Assembly: GCA_007129355.1 (NCBI GenBank)
Contig: SKVR01000223.1
Location: forward strand, 1 to 41,554
Direction of reading: 5' to 3'
Source of the DNA: Bacteroidales bacterium
GTDB lineage: Bacteria > Bacteroidota > Bacteroidia > Bacteroidales > UBA7960
DNA: 41,554 nt
Shown here: piece by piece, positions 19,875 to 30,248 of the stretch
Layout of the letters: each line of letters opens with the position of its first letter
Numbering within the stretch: position 1 is the stretch's first letter
Notes under the pieces: generated by a model
Seen by the model: the letters and a program-made list of their open reading frames with translations, nothing else
Told to the model about the DNA's origin: nothing
The model's database searches: none
Made by a program: the position numbers and the translations under genes

Positions 19875-20852
19875 ATGAGAACACCTGAAGAACAGGTGCA
19901 GTATTATTCAGATATGATCAGGAAAAATCTCAAAAAGATCATTCTTATCCTTGCTGCACTGATTATTGTGTTTACTTCCATAAAAACAGTAGGACCTGAA
20001 GAGGAAGGCGTTGTGCTAATGCTCGGGAAGTACAACAGGACACTTCAACCGGGATTGAATTTTATTTTACCTGCAGGCATTGAAATTATGTACAAGATAC
20101 CTGTACAACGGCAATTGAAGCAGGAATTTGGCTTTCGAACCGCACAGGCCGATACCCGATCACGTTATGCTGGCGGTGATTTCGGCCAGGAATCGCTTAT
20201 GCTGACCGGCGATCTGAACCTTGCAGATGTTGAATGGGTAATTCAATATCGTATTACGGATTCTTTTAAGTATCTGTTCAGAGTAAGAGATGCCGAAGAT
20301 GCTCTAAGGGATATGTCGGAAGCTGCCATGCGAAAGATAGTTGGTGATCGCACTGTAAACGAAGTACTTACAGTTGGAAGGCAGGAAGTTGCATCAACTG
20401 TTGAAGTATTGCTTCAGCGCATGTGCGATGAATATGAGAACGGAATACGCATTGATCAGGTTGTATTGCAGGATGTTAATCCACCCGAATCTGTTAAGCC
20501 ATCATTTAATGCAGTAAACCAGGCTCAACAGGAAAGAGAAACTCTTATCAACCAGGCCGAATCGGAATATAACCGCGTAATTCCACGTGCCAGGGGTGAA
20601 GCTCTGGAAACTATCCAGCTGGCCGAAGCCTATGCCCTGAACAGGGTAAACAGAGCCACTGGTGAAGCAGAAAGGTTTATATCCGTCTTCGACGAATATG
20701 CCAAAGCCCCTGAAGTTACAAAGCGTAGACTATATCTGGAGATAATGGAAAGGATCATCCCCAAATTAGGTAATAAAATCATTGTGGATGAAAAAGGCAC
20801 TAATGTATTACCTCTTTTGAATTTGGGTAAAGAACCCTTGCAAACCCCTTAA
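19875..20852 (+). CDS. hflK: FtsH protease activity modulator HflK
   Basis: SPFH/band-7 protein with GPEEEGVVLMLGKYNRTLQPGLNFILP and followed by hflC. Confidence 0.92.
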   Translation: MRTPEEQVQYYSDMIRKNLKKIILILAALIIVFTSIKTVGPEEEGVVLMLGKYNRTLQPGLNFILPAGIEIMYKIPVQRQLKQEFGFRTAQADTRSRYAGGDFGQESLMLTGDLNLADVEWVIQYRITDSFKYLFRVRDAEDALRDMSEAAMRKIVGDRTVNEVLTVGRQEVASTVEVLLQRMCDEYENGIRIDQVVLQDVNPPESVKPSFNAVNQAQQERETLINQAESEYNRVIPRARGEALETIQLAEAYALNRVNRATGEAERFISVFDEYAKAPEVTKRRLYLEIMERIIPKLGNKIIVDEKGTNVLPLLNLGKEPLQTP

Positions 20853-20899
20853 TGAAAGCTTTAGGCATGATATTTAATTAAAAATAAATTGATTTACAT

Positions 20900-21838
20900 A
20901 TGAAACCAAAAAATATTATAATTTTAATTGCCGTTGCAGTCATTGCTATTGTAGGGTTTAGCAGTATATTTATACTCAACGAAACCCAGCAGGCAATAGT
21001 TACGCAGTTTGGTAAGCCTGTTGGAGGTCCCAGAACCGAACCCGGACTCAACTTTAAAGTTCCGTTTATACAAAAAACACAGTATTTTGACAAGCGATAC
21101 CTGAAGTGGGATGGAGATCCCAACCAGGTTCCTACCCAGGATAAAAAATTCATTCATGTTGATACTTATGCCCGCTGGCAGATTGTAGATCCTCTGCAGT
21201 TTTTTATCAGGTTAAGGGATGAACGCTCAGGCCAGTCAAGGCTCGATGATATTCTGGATGGTGAAACCAGAAATGCTGTTGCAAGTCACGAACTTCTGGA
21301 TCTTGTACGTTCAACCAACCGTGAACCTGAAGTTTATGACGACTATCTTGAGGATATGGAAGAACTTGAGGAAATTACTGTAGGACGAGAACGTATTGAA
21401 GCGTTGGTCCTCGATAGGGCCAATGAAAGAACTGCTGACCTCGGAATCAGGATTCTCGATTTCAGATTCAAGCGTATGAACTACGTGGATGATGTGCGCA
21501 GAAATGTTTACGACAGGATGATAAGTGAGCGAAACAGGATTGCAGATCAGTTTCGTTCAGAGGGGCAAGGAGAGGCCCGCCGAATCGAAGGTGATAAGGA
21601 AAGAGATCTTGCCCAGATACAGTCAGAAGCAATAAGGGAATCTGAGATCATCAGGGGTAGGGCTGATGCCCGGGCAACGGCCATTTATGCTGCAGCTTAT
21701 AATCGCAATGCCATGTCGCGCGACTTGTACGGATTTCTCAGGTCAATGGAGGCACTTGAAAAATCTTTTGATTCTAAAACCAGCTTAATTCTTACAACAG
21801 ATAGTGAACTTTATCGATACCTGAAAAGTACCCGGTAG
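20900..21838 (+). CDS. hflC: protease modulator HflC
   Basis: ETQQAIVTQFGKPVGGPRTEPGLNFKVPFIQ, RMISERNRIADQFRSEGQGEARRIEGDKERDLAQIQSEA. Confidence 0.93.
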   Translation: MKPKNIIILIAVAVIAIVGFSSIFILNETQQAIVTQFGKPVGGPRTEPGLNFKVPFIQKTQYFDKRYLKWDGDPNQVPTQDKKFIHVDTYARWQIVDPLQFFIRLRDERSGQSRLDDILDGETRNAVASHELLDLVRSTNREPEVYDDYLEDMEELEEITVGRERIEALVLDRANERTADLGIRILDFRFKRMNYVDDVRRNVYDRMISERNRIADQFRSEGQGEARRIEGDKERDLAQIQSEAIRESEIIRGRADARATAIYAAAYNRNAMSRDLYGFLRSMEALEKSFDSKTSLILTTDSELYRYLKSTR

Positions 21839-21862
21839 AAAACAATATTTTTTTAAAAAGCT

Positions 21863-21897
21863 ATGGGAGATTGAATGCATTGTTATTCATCTCCCAT
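21863..21897. terminator. probable bidirectional intrinsic terminator between hflC and the porin gene
   Basis: Stem ATGGGAGAT(t)GAAT / ATTCATCTCCCAT with 8-nt loop, T-rich on the + side (TTTTCTTT) and A/T-rich on the other. Confidence 0.75.
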
Positions 21898-21926
21898 TTT
21901 CTTTGGGGGTATCCTTTATATTTATG

Positions 21927-23147
21927 TCAGATCCCCATTTCTATCTGGAACATAACATTCCAATATTGCTTAACCCCGTTTGCGTTGCGAAAACCGGAAT
22001 TATCGTGGTAAGAAATATTTAGTTGCAGTTTGTTTTTATGGTCGGGCATATACTTTGTAAAGCCAAGTGTGTATATATCTTGTTTATTCTGAAACCATTT
22101 AACGGTATTACCGGGTTTAATATAAGTATGCCTTGCTGCTATTTCATAATTTAACGGGAATACATAGCTCATCTGATTATTGAGTCCCCACCCTGTAAAA
22201 CTGTATAACAGGCTTTCATCTACCATAAATACCTGCTGATCAGTTATGTTTCGTGTAGCAAATTCGGATGCTATAGCCCAGCCATTAAACTTTGCAACTA
22301 AATCTATGAATGAAGATAAAATGTTTTGTTTTTCAGGCAAATAAACCCCTCGTTGGCCAGATGATTTTGCAGCACGATGATTAAAAGATAATGTAGCTCC
22401 TAAAGAAACTTTCGGGGTGCTTTCTCTTAACAGGTCGCCTTCCAGAAAATCGCCATCTCTTTTAAACTCACCTAGTGGCAATAATTCAATGCGCCCGGTA
22501 TATGCAAGGCCTGGATCGGTAAGTACCACATTGCGGCCTTCGCCTGAGCTGATGGCTGTTTTGACCCTGTAAACGAATCCTTCATTTCCCGAATTGTAAT
22601 AAGCCATCACACCAAAATCCCTGTCAATATTGAATATAGCGTTTACTGCTGAACGATCAGCAAATTGCTACGATCCACTAGATGTAACCCTTTGCCGGTT
22701 GCCGGGTAGTTTCCCCTGGCCAAAACCCATATAAAAATTGGGAGAAAAATTATAAAAAACCATGGCATCACGCACTATTCCGGGAAAGCCAGTATTATCC
22801 CAGTCCTGATCACCCCGCGAAAATGACAACTGCAGGTAATAGGTAAAATCGGTGTTACCTACGAACCCATCAAAACGAAGACGAAGTCTTCTTACATTGG
22901 CTTCAAAATTATCAGGAGTGAGGTTGCTGCCACTTATCGTATTCATGGCTGCCCGGTTTTGCATACGAAAACGGATATTCAGACCAAAAACTGAATCCGG
23001 ATCAAAAAAACCTAACCCTTTGTCAAAATTTATTACAGCCCGTTCATCAACCTCGGTCTGGGCATTCGCATGTTCAGTTGATGCTATAATAAGTAAACCA
23101 GCCATCAATAAACCTGATAAACCGGTTTTGAGAAAAATAGCTTTCAT
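21927..23147 (-). pseudogene. porin O/P family outer membrane protein, interrupted by an in-frame TAG
   Basis: Two track ORFs (22668-23147 and 21927-22610) are in the same frame; the 57 nt between them read through as ...GKLPGNRQRVTSSGS*QFADRSAVNAIFNIDRDFGVMAYYNSGNEG..., i.e. one porin interrupted by one amber codon at 22668-22670. Confidence 0.85.
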
Positions 23148-23201
23148 TTGCGGAAATGATTTTTTTAAAATTGCAGTTGGAGAAATTTCAGTAAAATTTA
23201 T

Positions 23202-23921
23202 TTAGTCATTTTTTACAAGAACATCAGCAATATGTAAAACCTTTATTGGAATATTATTGCGACTGATGTAACCCTGAAGGTGCATCAGGCATGATGCTTC
23301 AGTTGATATGATATATTCGGCACCGGTTTTTGCTGCATTTTCAACTTTTTGTTCAGCCATAGCTGTGGCTATAGATTCATGCTTTATTGAAAAAGTGCCA
23401 CCAAAACCGCAGCAAACATCCGTATGTTCCATTTCGATGATCTCAAGACCTTTAACATTGGATAGTAGTTTGCGGGCTTCATCCTTTAGTCCGTATTCTC
23501 TTAGTGCAGCGCATGAATCGTGTATGGTTGCTTTGGCATTAAAACTGGCACCTATGTCTTCAATCTTTAAAACATTAACCAGGTAATCAGTAAGCTCAAA
23601 AATTCGTTTGCGAAGCTGGCGGTTTTCGTTGTGCAAGACTGAATTATCGAACATACCGGGGTAATAATTCCTGACCATGGCTACGCATGATGCCGAAGGA
23701 CCCACAACTTGCTTATAATTCACAAAATCACGTATAAATTTTTCAGCAACACATTTTGCGTCATCCCAGTATCCGCTATTGAAAGCTATTTGCCCGCAAC
23801 AGGTTTGGTCTGGATTATATCGAACCCTAACTCCGGTTTTTTCCAGAACCTTGACCATATTCATGCCTGTTTGTGGGTAAACCTGGTCAATAAAGCAAGG
23901 GATAAAAATACCAACTTCCAT
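23202..23921 (-). CDS. (Fe-S)-binding CCG-domain protein, LutA/YkgE family
   Basis: Two cysteine-rich CCG motifs (PDQTCCGQIAFN and TDVCCGFGGTFS); FIPCFIDQVYPQ N-terminus. Confidence 0.92.
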   Translation of the reverse strand: MEVGIFIPCFIDQVYPQTGMNMVKVLEKTGVRVRYNPDQTCCGQIAFNSGYWDDAKCVAEKFIRDFVNYKQVVGPSASCVAMVRNYYPGMFDNSVLHNENRQLRKRIFELTDYLVNVLKIEDIGASFNAKATIHDSCAALREYGLKDEARKLLSNVKGLEIIEMEHTDVCCGFGGTFSIKHESIATAMAEQKVENAAKTGAEYIISTEASCLMHLQGYISRNNIPIKVLHIADVLVKND

Positions 23922-23953
23922 AATGGATTTATTTACAATTTTACAGCATCTGT

Positions 23954-24697
23954 TTATTTTCCAATTACAAACTCACGTTGTCTCAAAGCTTCAAAAAGCA
24001 CGATACCCGTAGCCACTGATACATTCAGTGAACCAATTTTGCCCTTTTGTGGTATGGCCATAACATAGTCTGCCATAGTAATACATGCTTTTGAAATACC
24101 TTTTTCCTCTGATCCCATAATAATTGCCAGCGGGCCGGTAAGTGCTGTTTCATAAATGGTATTTTGTGATTTCTCAGTGCAGGCAGCAATAGTTATTCCG
24201 CTTTCTTTTATAAATGCAAGGCTCTCCAGGATTTCCCTTTCGCGGCAAACCGGAATACGTGATAAGGCCCCTGCCGAAGTTTTGATGGCATCGGCATTAA
24301 CGGGTGCACTTCCCTTTTCTGACAGAATTAATGCATGTGCACCTGCACATTCGGCTGATCGGGCAACAGCACCCATATTGCGCACATCAGTAATTTTATC
24401 CAGAACTACCAGCAAAGGTGTTTCACCTTTTTCGTATATAGTTGGGATAAGCATATCCAGTTTATGATAAGTTATTAAGGCAATCTGGGCTATAAATCCC
24501 TGATGGTTTTTACGTGTTATGCGGTTAAGCTTTTCTACCGGGACCATCTGAAAGGGAATATTTTTCTCACGGATGATCTGGAATAATTTCTGAAAATTAA
24601 TGCCTGATAATCCTTTCTGAATGAATATCTTCTCGGGCTCTTTGCCTTCTTCCAGGGCTTCAATGATGGGATGAATGCCAAATATATAGTTTTCCAA
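23954..24697 (-). CDS. rlmB: 23S rRNA (guanosine(2251)-2'-O)-methyltransferase RlmB (SpoU/TrmH family)
   Basis: IFGIHPIIEAL, VLDKITDVRNMGAVARSAECAGAHALI, IMGSEEKGIS, IPQKGKIGSLNVSVATGIVLFEALRQR. Confidence 0.94.
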   Translation of the reverse strand: MENYIFGIHPIIEALEEGKEPEKIFIQKGLSGINFQKLFQIIREKNIPFQMVPVEKLNRITRKNHQGFIAQIALITYHKLDMLIPTIYEKGETPLLVVLDKITDVRNMGAVARSAECAGAHALILSEKGSAPVNADAIKTSAGALSRIPVCREREILESLAFIKESGITIAACTEKSQNTIYETALTGPLAIIMGSEEKGISKACITMADYVMAIPQKGKIGSLNVSVATGIVLFEALRQREFVIGK

Positions 24698-24737
24698 TTT
24701 AAACGATTTTAGATTATTAAGTTCTTTGAGTAATATC

Positions 24738-25997
24738 TTATCTTCTCCAGATGCTTACAGCGTGATTCCAGGTACTCCTGTAAGACTGGTCTCTTTCGAG
24801 TACATAATGATTTGGTGAATATTTATTGTTAATACGATTAAATGTAAATGTTGCTGACGGAACATTCATCCCTTCAGTATAGCGCCAGGTTTCAGTGTTT
24901 TCGGTTTTAAAAACCGAATGTGGAGGACCAAAAATAATATAAATCATTCCCCGGTCGGTTTGCCAGCCGGGAACAAACGAAGTAAAAAGAATATTTGCGT
25001 TATTTACTCTGTTATAATATCTGCTTATTAGTTCGCGGGCCCGGTCGGGATTTCCGGCGCTGCGGTTCCAGAACCTCTCTATGGCAAGCCTTGAATCATT
25101 ATAAGTGAAAAGTTGCTGATATTCATCAGCAGAAGTAATGTACCTTAGAGATCTGAGCACATCATCAGAATCTGAAACATTGGGAAAGCCGGGATGAAAT
25201 GCGTAGGCCACAAATCCAAGCTCCGAATTTCCTTTCTCATGAAAATGGTATAAACCTTTTAGGGAAGTAAAAAGTGACGATTTACCGTTTCTGAAATCAA
25301 GAACAAAACTCGTGTCTGCAACCAGTTCAGGTAGGTGTTTTACCTTACTGTCAATGACAACAAAAGGAGGCACAGGTATAATATCGTGAGTTGGATAAAG
25401 ATATGCGCTTAATTCAAAATTCAGGGCTTCAGCATAAGTTATCTCAAAGTTCTTTTGCGATGATAAGAAAAATGGAGCTGTAGATTTTGAATTTTCATTT
25501 TCAGAAAATACAAAAAACTGTGAAGTGTAGGGATGCGATTTATCAAGGGTTAATGCATCCTGATGCCGGGTTCGCCTGTTCAGATCTTCAAATTCAGTAA
25601 AAAGGGTATATCTTAATCCTGGCGGTGTAGCTAACTTAACAGTCCTTTCGATGTAGGGTTTGAGATCAACAGTTAGTGTATCTGAGAATACTATTTTTGC
25701 GCTGTCTGAAAGGTTTCTGCTTTCAAAATTCTCAAATAAATACCAGCTCAATTGAAATCGGGAAGTGAAAAAATCTTCCGTTGCATCCCGCACATATAAT
25801 AACTCATCCGGATTGATGTACATGATAAGTTTAGTGCTGTCTGTTTGATGATGGAAGATTGAGTATTCTGGCTGAACGACACTAAGTTCGGAATTGTAAA
25901 GATGAGCGAAGTTTACATTTACCGGTCGTTTCAATGGCCTGCAGGTAGAAAACAGACTAAGGATGGCAAGTAAAACTAAAATTCTTCGGATATACAT
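24738..25997 (-). CDS. GWxTD domain-containing lipoprotein
   Basis: Likely start MYIRRILVLLAILSLFSTC (lipobox) at 25997; GWQTDRGMIYIIFGPP motif near the C-terminus. Confidence 0.88.
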   Translation of the reverse strand: MYIRRILVLLAILSLFSTCRPLKRPVNVNFAHLYNSELSVVQPEYSIFHHQTDSTKLIMYINPDELLYVRDATEDFFTSRFQLSWYLFENFESRNLSDSAKIVFSDTLTVDLKPYIERTVKLATPPGLRYTLFTEFEDLNRRTRHQDALTLDKSHPYTSQFFVFSENENSKSTAPFFLSSQKNFEITYAEALNFELSAYLYPTHDIIPVPPFVVIDSKVKHLPELVADTSFVLDFRNGKSSLFTSLKGLYHFHEKGNSELGFVAYAFHPGFPNVSDSDDVLRSLRYITSADEYQQLFTYNDSRLAIERFWNRSAGNPDRARELISRYYNRVNNANILFTSFVPGWQTDRGMIYIIFGPPHSVFKTENTETWRYTEGMNVPSATFTFNRINNKYSPNHYVLERDQSYRSTWNHAVSIWRR

Positions 25998-26123
25998 ACT
26001 AATAAATGGCTGAATTTGCGGATATTGATGATTTAATGTTTTCAAAAACATCAAATACAAAGATACATTTTGATGTTCTTTTTTATTCAATAACTTGTAT
26101 TTATTTTCAGAATATGAGTTTTT

Positions 26124-27854
26124 CTAAAATGTACTTATATAACCCACGTGTATCTTGGCGTTGCGAAGTTCAAAGGGTATCTGGTTTTGTCTGCCCAAAG
26201 CAAAATAAAGTGCAAATATTCCTGCCTGGGTTTCCAGGTTTATCCCCGTACCCATGCCCACCGGAAAATCATTGATATATTGCGTACCGGTTTTTTGCTC
26301 ATACCAACCTCCATTAATAAACAAACTGAAAAAACTCATGGGACCGGTGAAAAACCGATATTCAAAATTGGTTGTAAAATAAGCTGATGCGAGCATTGAA
26401 TATTCATCAAATCCCTTCAGGGTTTGAAAGCCCCCCAACCGAAAAAGTTGATTCTCGGGCAGGTTTTGTCCGTTGAGCCATGCCCCATGATTGTCAACAG
26501 AGAAAGTACTTCGGTCCGAAACTGTTAATCTGAACTTAGCCCTTGCCTTGATATTTAGTTGCAAACTTTTTAACTCCATTTCTTCGTAGATTATTTCGGG
26601 CAAATTGCTGTTTTTGATGATTTCCTGGTTTCCTGCAGCGGTGGAAATATTTATCAGATGCCCCCTTTGCAATAAGTTTTGCCGGAAAGCAAGCGTTCTT
26701 TTATTAAATTCAATGCCATAGAGTCTGGTGGTAATATCCAGATTCCGCGGAGCAACTGTAATGTTATCATACTGTCTTGTACTGATCAGGTTTGAACGGG
26801 TGTAATTCATAAAAGCTCCCCATGAGATGGTTGCAGAAGTCTGGAATCTTAAGGAAGGTATTGTACTTACTTGTAACCATGAGGTATCTTGCCGATGCAG
26901 TCCAAATTCAATACCTGTATTAACCGGTAACCGGAAAGGGTAGGGGTACTCTCCTTTGAAATCAAGGATCTGGGTTCCATGGGCAAGTGATCTCCATGCT
27001 AAATCCAGAAATTCTCCCATACCCAAAGTGTTGGCAAGGTAAAGATTCAGAATACCTGTTATCTGGAAAGGCTGTTCATCATTCTGTGTGCCGGAGATAC
27101 CGGCAATGCCATCAAAACGGTTGGCACGAATTTTTTGCAGAGGAAGGTGTAAGCGGGCTTTACCTGGCGAAAAAGATAACTGCAGGGGCGAACTCAGCTC
27201 TGCAAAATCCAGTTCACGCAGGTATGCACCGGCCTGCTGAACGAGTTTCTCACTATAGGGTTGACCAGGGATAATTCCCAGGTGGTTCTCCAGGAAAAAA
27301 CGGCTGATCTGCACATTCCCCTCCCGACTTAACGTATCAAAAACAATATATTCCATTTTGTCGAGAATGAGTATGGCCTTGACTACACTGTCAGAAAGTG
27401 TAACATTGGTTTTTTGTAATCGGGCAAAAGGGTATCCATTATTCTCAAAGTAGTTAAAAATAGTTTTCGAAATATTTTCAAATTCAGGAAAACTTACCGG
27501 CCGTTCATTAAAGTACCTTTCTATTCCCAATCTTTGTAAAAGATATGGTTCAATTGATGAATTCAACTGATAATAAAACTCCGGACCTTTTTTTATGGTG
27601 AGATTAAAATTAATTGAATCAATTGTAATGCTTTCTTTTTCTGCTTTAAGGAAACCCAGCTTATAAAGTTCATTTAACCTTAGATTGGCAAGATTCTTAA
27701 CAGAATCAATTGGATATTCTGTGGTGGGAAATGAATAGGTCTCTTTTGACTTGATATCAGAAAGGAGATGAAGGGATTGTGCTGTGGTTGACATTGAAAT
27801 TAAGAACCACAGAACTATAAAAAACAGGCAGCCTTTGATGTAATGGCTTTGCAT
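26124..27854 (-). CDS. Omp85/BamA-TamA family outer membrane protein
   Basis: Signal peptide, POTRA-like N-terminal region, C-terminal beta-barrel with RLGGFQTLKGFDEYSM (L6 loop motif) and aromatic C-terminus. Confidence 0.82.
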   Translation of the reverse strand: MQSHYIKGCLFFIVLWFLISMSTTAQSLHLLSDIKSKETYSFPTTEYPIDSVKNLANLRLNELYKLGFLKAEKESITIDSINFNLTIKKGPEFYYQLNSSIEPYLLQRLGIERYFNERPVSFPEFENISKTIFNYFENNGYPFARLQKTNVTLSDSVVKAILILDKMEYIVFDTLSREGNVQISRFFLENHLGIIPGQPYSEKLVQQAGAYLRELDFAELSSPLQLSFSPGKARLHLPLQKIRANRFDGIAGISGTQNDEQPFQITGILNLYLANTLGMGEFLDLAWRSLAHGTQILDFKGEYPYPFRLPVNTGIEFGLHRQDTSWLQVSTIPSLRFQTSATISWGAFMNYTRSNLISTRQYDNITVAPRNLDITTRLYGIEFNKRTLAFRQNLLQRGHLINISTAAGNQEIIKNSNLPEIIYEEMELKSLQLNIKARAKFRLTVSDRSTFSVDNHGAWLNGQNLPENQLFRLGGFQTLKGFDEYSMLASAYFTTNFEYRFFTGPMSFFSLFINGGWYEQKTGTQYINDFPVGMGTGINLETQAGIFALYFALGRQNQIPFELRNAKIHVGYISTF

Positions 27855-27860
27855 GATGTA

Positions 27861-28547
27861 TCAGGTGGAGTTTAAGTTCCAGTTTATGGGTTCAATATTA
27901 TTTTGCTGAAGATAATCGTTGGTTTTTGAAAAATGCCGACACCCGAAAAAACCACGTGAAGCTGAAAGGGGTGATGGATGAACCGACTTCAGAATAAGAT
28001 GTTTGTTGGGATTAATAAGAGCAGATTTTTGTATGGCATAATTTCCCCAAAGTAAAAAAACCAGATTTTCTCTTTCTGCTGAAAGGGTTTCAATGACCCT
28101 GTCAGTAAATATCTCCCACCCTTTTTTCTGGTGCGATCCTGCCTGGTTGGCGCGTACAGTCAAGGTTGAATTGAGCAGTAAAACTCCCTGTTCAGCCCAT
28201 TTCCCGAGGTTGCCATGTTTTGGGATGAGAATGTTAAGATCGTTCTGCAATTCGCTGAAGATGTTTTTCAATGACGGAGGTTGCTGAACTCCCACCGGAA
28301 CTGAGAAGCATAACCCGTGAGCCTGTCCGGGACCATGGTAGGGATCCTGACCAAGTATTACCACTTTAACCTTGGGAAAGGGCGTATGGTTAAAGGCAGC
28401 AAAAATTATTGGTCCCGGCGGATAAATAGTATATTTCCTTTTTTCATCTAAAAGAAAATTCTTCAATGCTGGGAAATAAGGCTTTCGGAATTCACTTTCA
28501 AGCATTCCTTTCCAGCTTTCTTCTATAGTTGGATTTATTTGATGCAT
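27861..28547 (-). CDS. ung: uracil-DNA glycosylase
   Basis: [57 protein letters not shown]. Confidence 0.97.
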   Translation of the reverse strand: MHQINPTIEESWKGMLESEFRKPYFPALKNFLLDEKRKYTIYPPGPIIFAAFNHTPFPKVKVVILGQDPYHGPGQAHGLCFSVPVGVQQPPSLKNIFSELQNDLNILIPKHGNLGKWAEQGVLLLNSTLTVRANQAGSHQKKGWEIFTDRVIETLSAERENLVFLLWGNYAIQKSALINPNKHLILKSVHPSPLSASRGFFGCRHFSKTNDYLQQNNIEPINWNLNST

Positions 28548-28569
28548 AAAATATAAAACGGATTTGATG

Positions 28570-29931
28570 TTATTTTATTAAATCATTTGCAATTTCCTGA
28601 ATATCCAGATTTCCAAAGTTTGCGCTGGTCATCAGTAAAAAAGCCGCATTTTTCTGTTTCTGCTTCATTATTTCTTCTTTGAGCTTTTGCGGATCGCTGA
28701 ATATTTTCAGATTTTCTTTACCGAAGGCATCATAAATCATTTCAGGACTTATAAAAGGCAACCTTTTTAGTTCAATAGCTAAAGGATTATAAAAAACAAT
28801 GGCCTCATCTGCAAGCTCCATTGTGCCGGCATATTGGTTTAGAAAATTTTTGCTTAAACTACTATAGGTATGCAGTTCTATAAAAGCTATAAGCCGTCTT
28901 CGCGGAAACTGGGATTTTACTGCTTGTATGGTGGCTTTCAGCTTGGAAGGTGCATGGGCAAAATCCTTGAATACAACTACACTTTTATTTTTTGCCAGCA
29001 TTTGCAGGCGATTACTAGCTCCTTTAAAACTGCTTATGGCTTCAAGAAACATATCTTCTGTAACTCCCAATTGCTTGCACACGGTCATAGCACCTGAAAT
29101 ATTCAGCAGGTTATGTTCGCCAAAAACCATAAGAGGATAAAGGTTATCATAAAGATTTATGTGAGTGGTTCCGTTTTTTGTGGTGTAATCAGGCAGATTG
29201 TATGGAAGGTGGCAGATATCTTTTCGGGTGTTTTTTTTACAAAGCTCCTTTACCACATCATCTGCTTCACAATATATCAGCTTGCCGTAATTTTCAATTT
29301 TTTCAATAAAAATCCTGAATTGTTCAAGATAGTTTTCAAATGTGGGAAATACATTGATATGATCCCAGGCGATACCACTAATGAGTGCTATATTGGGTTT
29401 GTAAAGATGAAACTTTGGTCTTCTGTCAATGGGTGAACTTAGGTACTCATCACCTTCAAGCAGAATGTGCGGAGCATCATCACTCAATTTTACCATAACT
29501 TCAAATCCATCGAGCTGGGCACCCACCATATAGTCGGTGTTTATATCATGGAATTGCAGAACGTGCAGAATCATAGATGTTATGGTGGTTTTACCATGAC
29601 TTCCTCCTATAACGATACGATTTTTGTTTTTTGATTGCTCATATAAAAACTCAGGGTATGAATAAATTTTTAGTTTTAGCTGTTTGGCTTTCTGTAATTC
29701 AGGATTATCCTCTTTTGCATGCATGCCCAATATTACAGCATCAAGCCCATCATGAATTTTATTCTCATCCCAGCCGGTTTGCGGTGGCAGTAAATCATAT
29801 TTCATTAAACGACCCTTTGATGGTTCAAAGATTTCATCATCAGAACCAGTAACCTGGTATCCTTTTTTATGCAGCGCAATAGCAAGATTATGCATGGCAC
29901 TTCCACCAACAGCAATAAAGTGAACTTTCAT
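28570..29931 (-). CDS. mpl: UDP-N-acetylmuramate:L-alanyl-gamma-D-glutamyl-meso-diaminopimelate ligase-like Mur ligase
   Basis: [39 protein letters not shown]-loop [26 protein letters not shown]. Confidence 0.92.
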   Translation of the reverse strand: MKVHFIAVGGSAMHNLAIALHKKGYQVTGSDDEIFEPSKGRLMKYDLLPPQTGWDENKIHDGLDAVILGMHAKEDNPELQKAKQLKLKIYSYPEFLYEQSKNKNRIVIGGSHGKTTITSMILHVLQFHDINTDYMVGAQLDGFEVMVKLSDDAPHILLEGDEYLSSPIDRRPKFHLYKPNIALISGIAWDHINVFPTFENYLEQFRIFIEKIENYGKLIYCEADDVVKELCKKNTRKDICHLPYNLPDYTTKNGTTHINLYDNLYPLMVFGEHNLLNISGAMTVCKQLGVTEDMFLEAISSFKGASNRLQMLAKNKSVVVFKDFAHAPSKLKATIQAVKSQFPRRRLIAFIELHTYSSLSKNFLNQYAGTMELADEAIVFYNPLAIELKRLPFISPEMIYDAFGKENLKIFSDPQKLKEEIMKQKQKNAAFLLMTSANFGNLDIQEIANDLIK

Positions 29932-30248
29932 GATTTCTTTAAATCGGGTTAAATTGTGTCTGGTTCAATCGCAATAATACGAAGAAGTATTTCACGAATT
30001 ATTTTTAAAATTGTAAAGTTAAAAGTTTTACCAGATTAATAGGTTGTTATTACGATTCGTGAAGCTAATCACGTAGGTAAATACCAAGACTCACGGAGTT
30101 TTTCTCGCTTCATTTTTCGTATTTTTGCTGACATTAAAAAAGTTTAAAAGGTTTTTCAGAAAGAAATATCATAATATTTCATTACCGTTATTTTTGGCGT
30201 TAATTTATTTTTTGCAAAAATAAACATAAATGTAAATTATTGAACTTC

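Noticed and set aside
22668-22670. TAG in the porin as a recoded or suppressed codon
   Set aside because: Other genes in the window terminate with TAG and no suppressor tRNA or recoding structure is seen, so mutation or base-call error is simpler.
26987-27274. 95-aa + strand ORF opposite the Omp85 gene
   Set aside because: Antisense to a well-supported coding sequence, no domain or promoter support.
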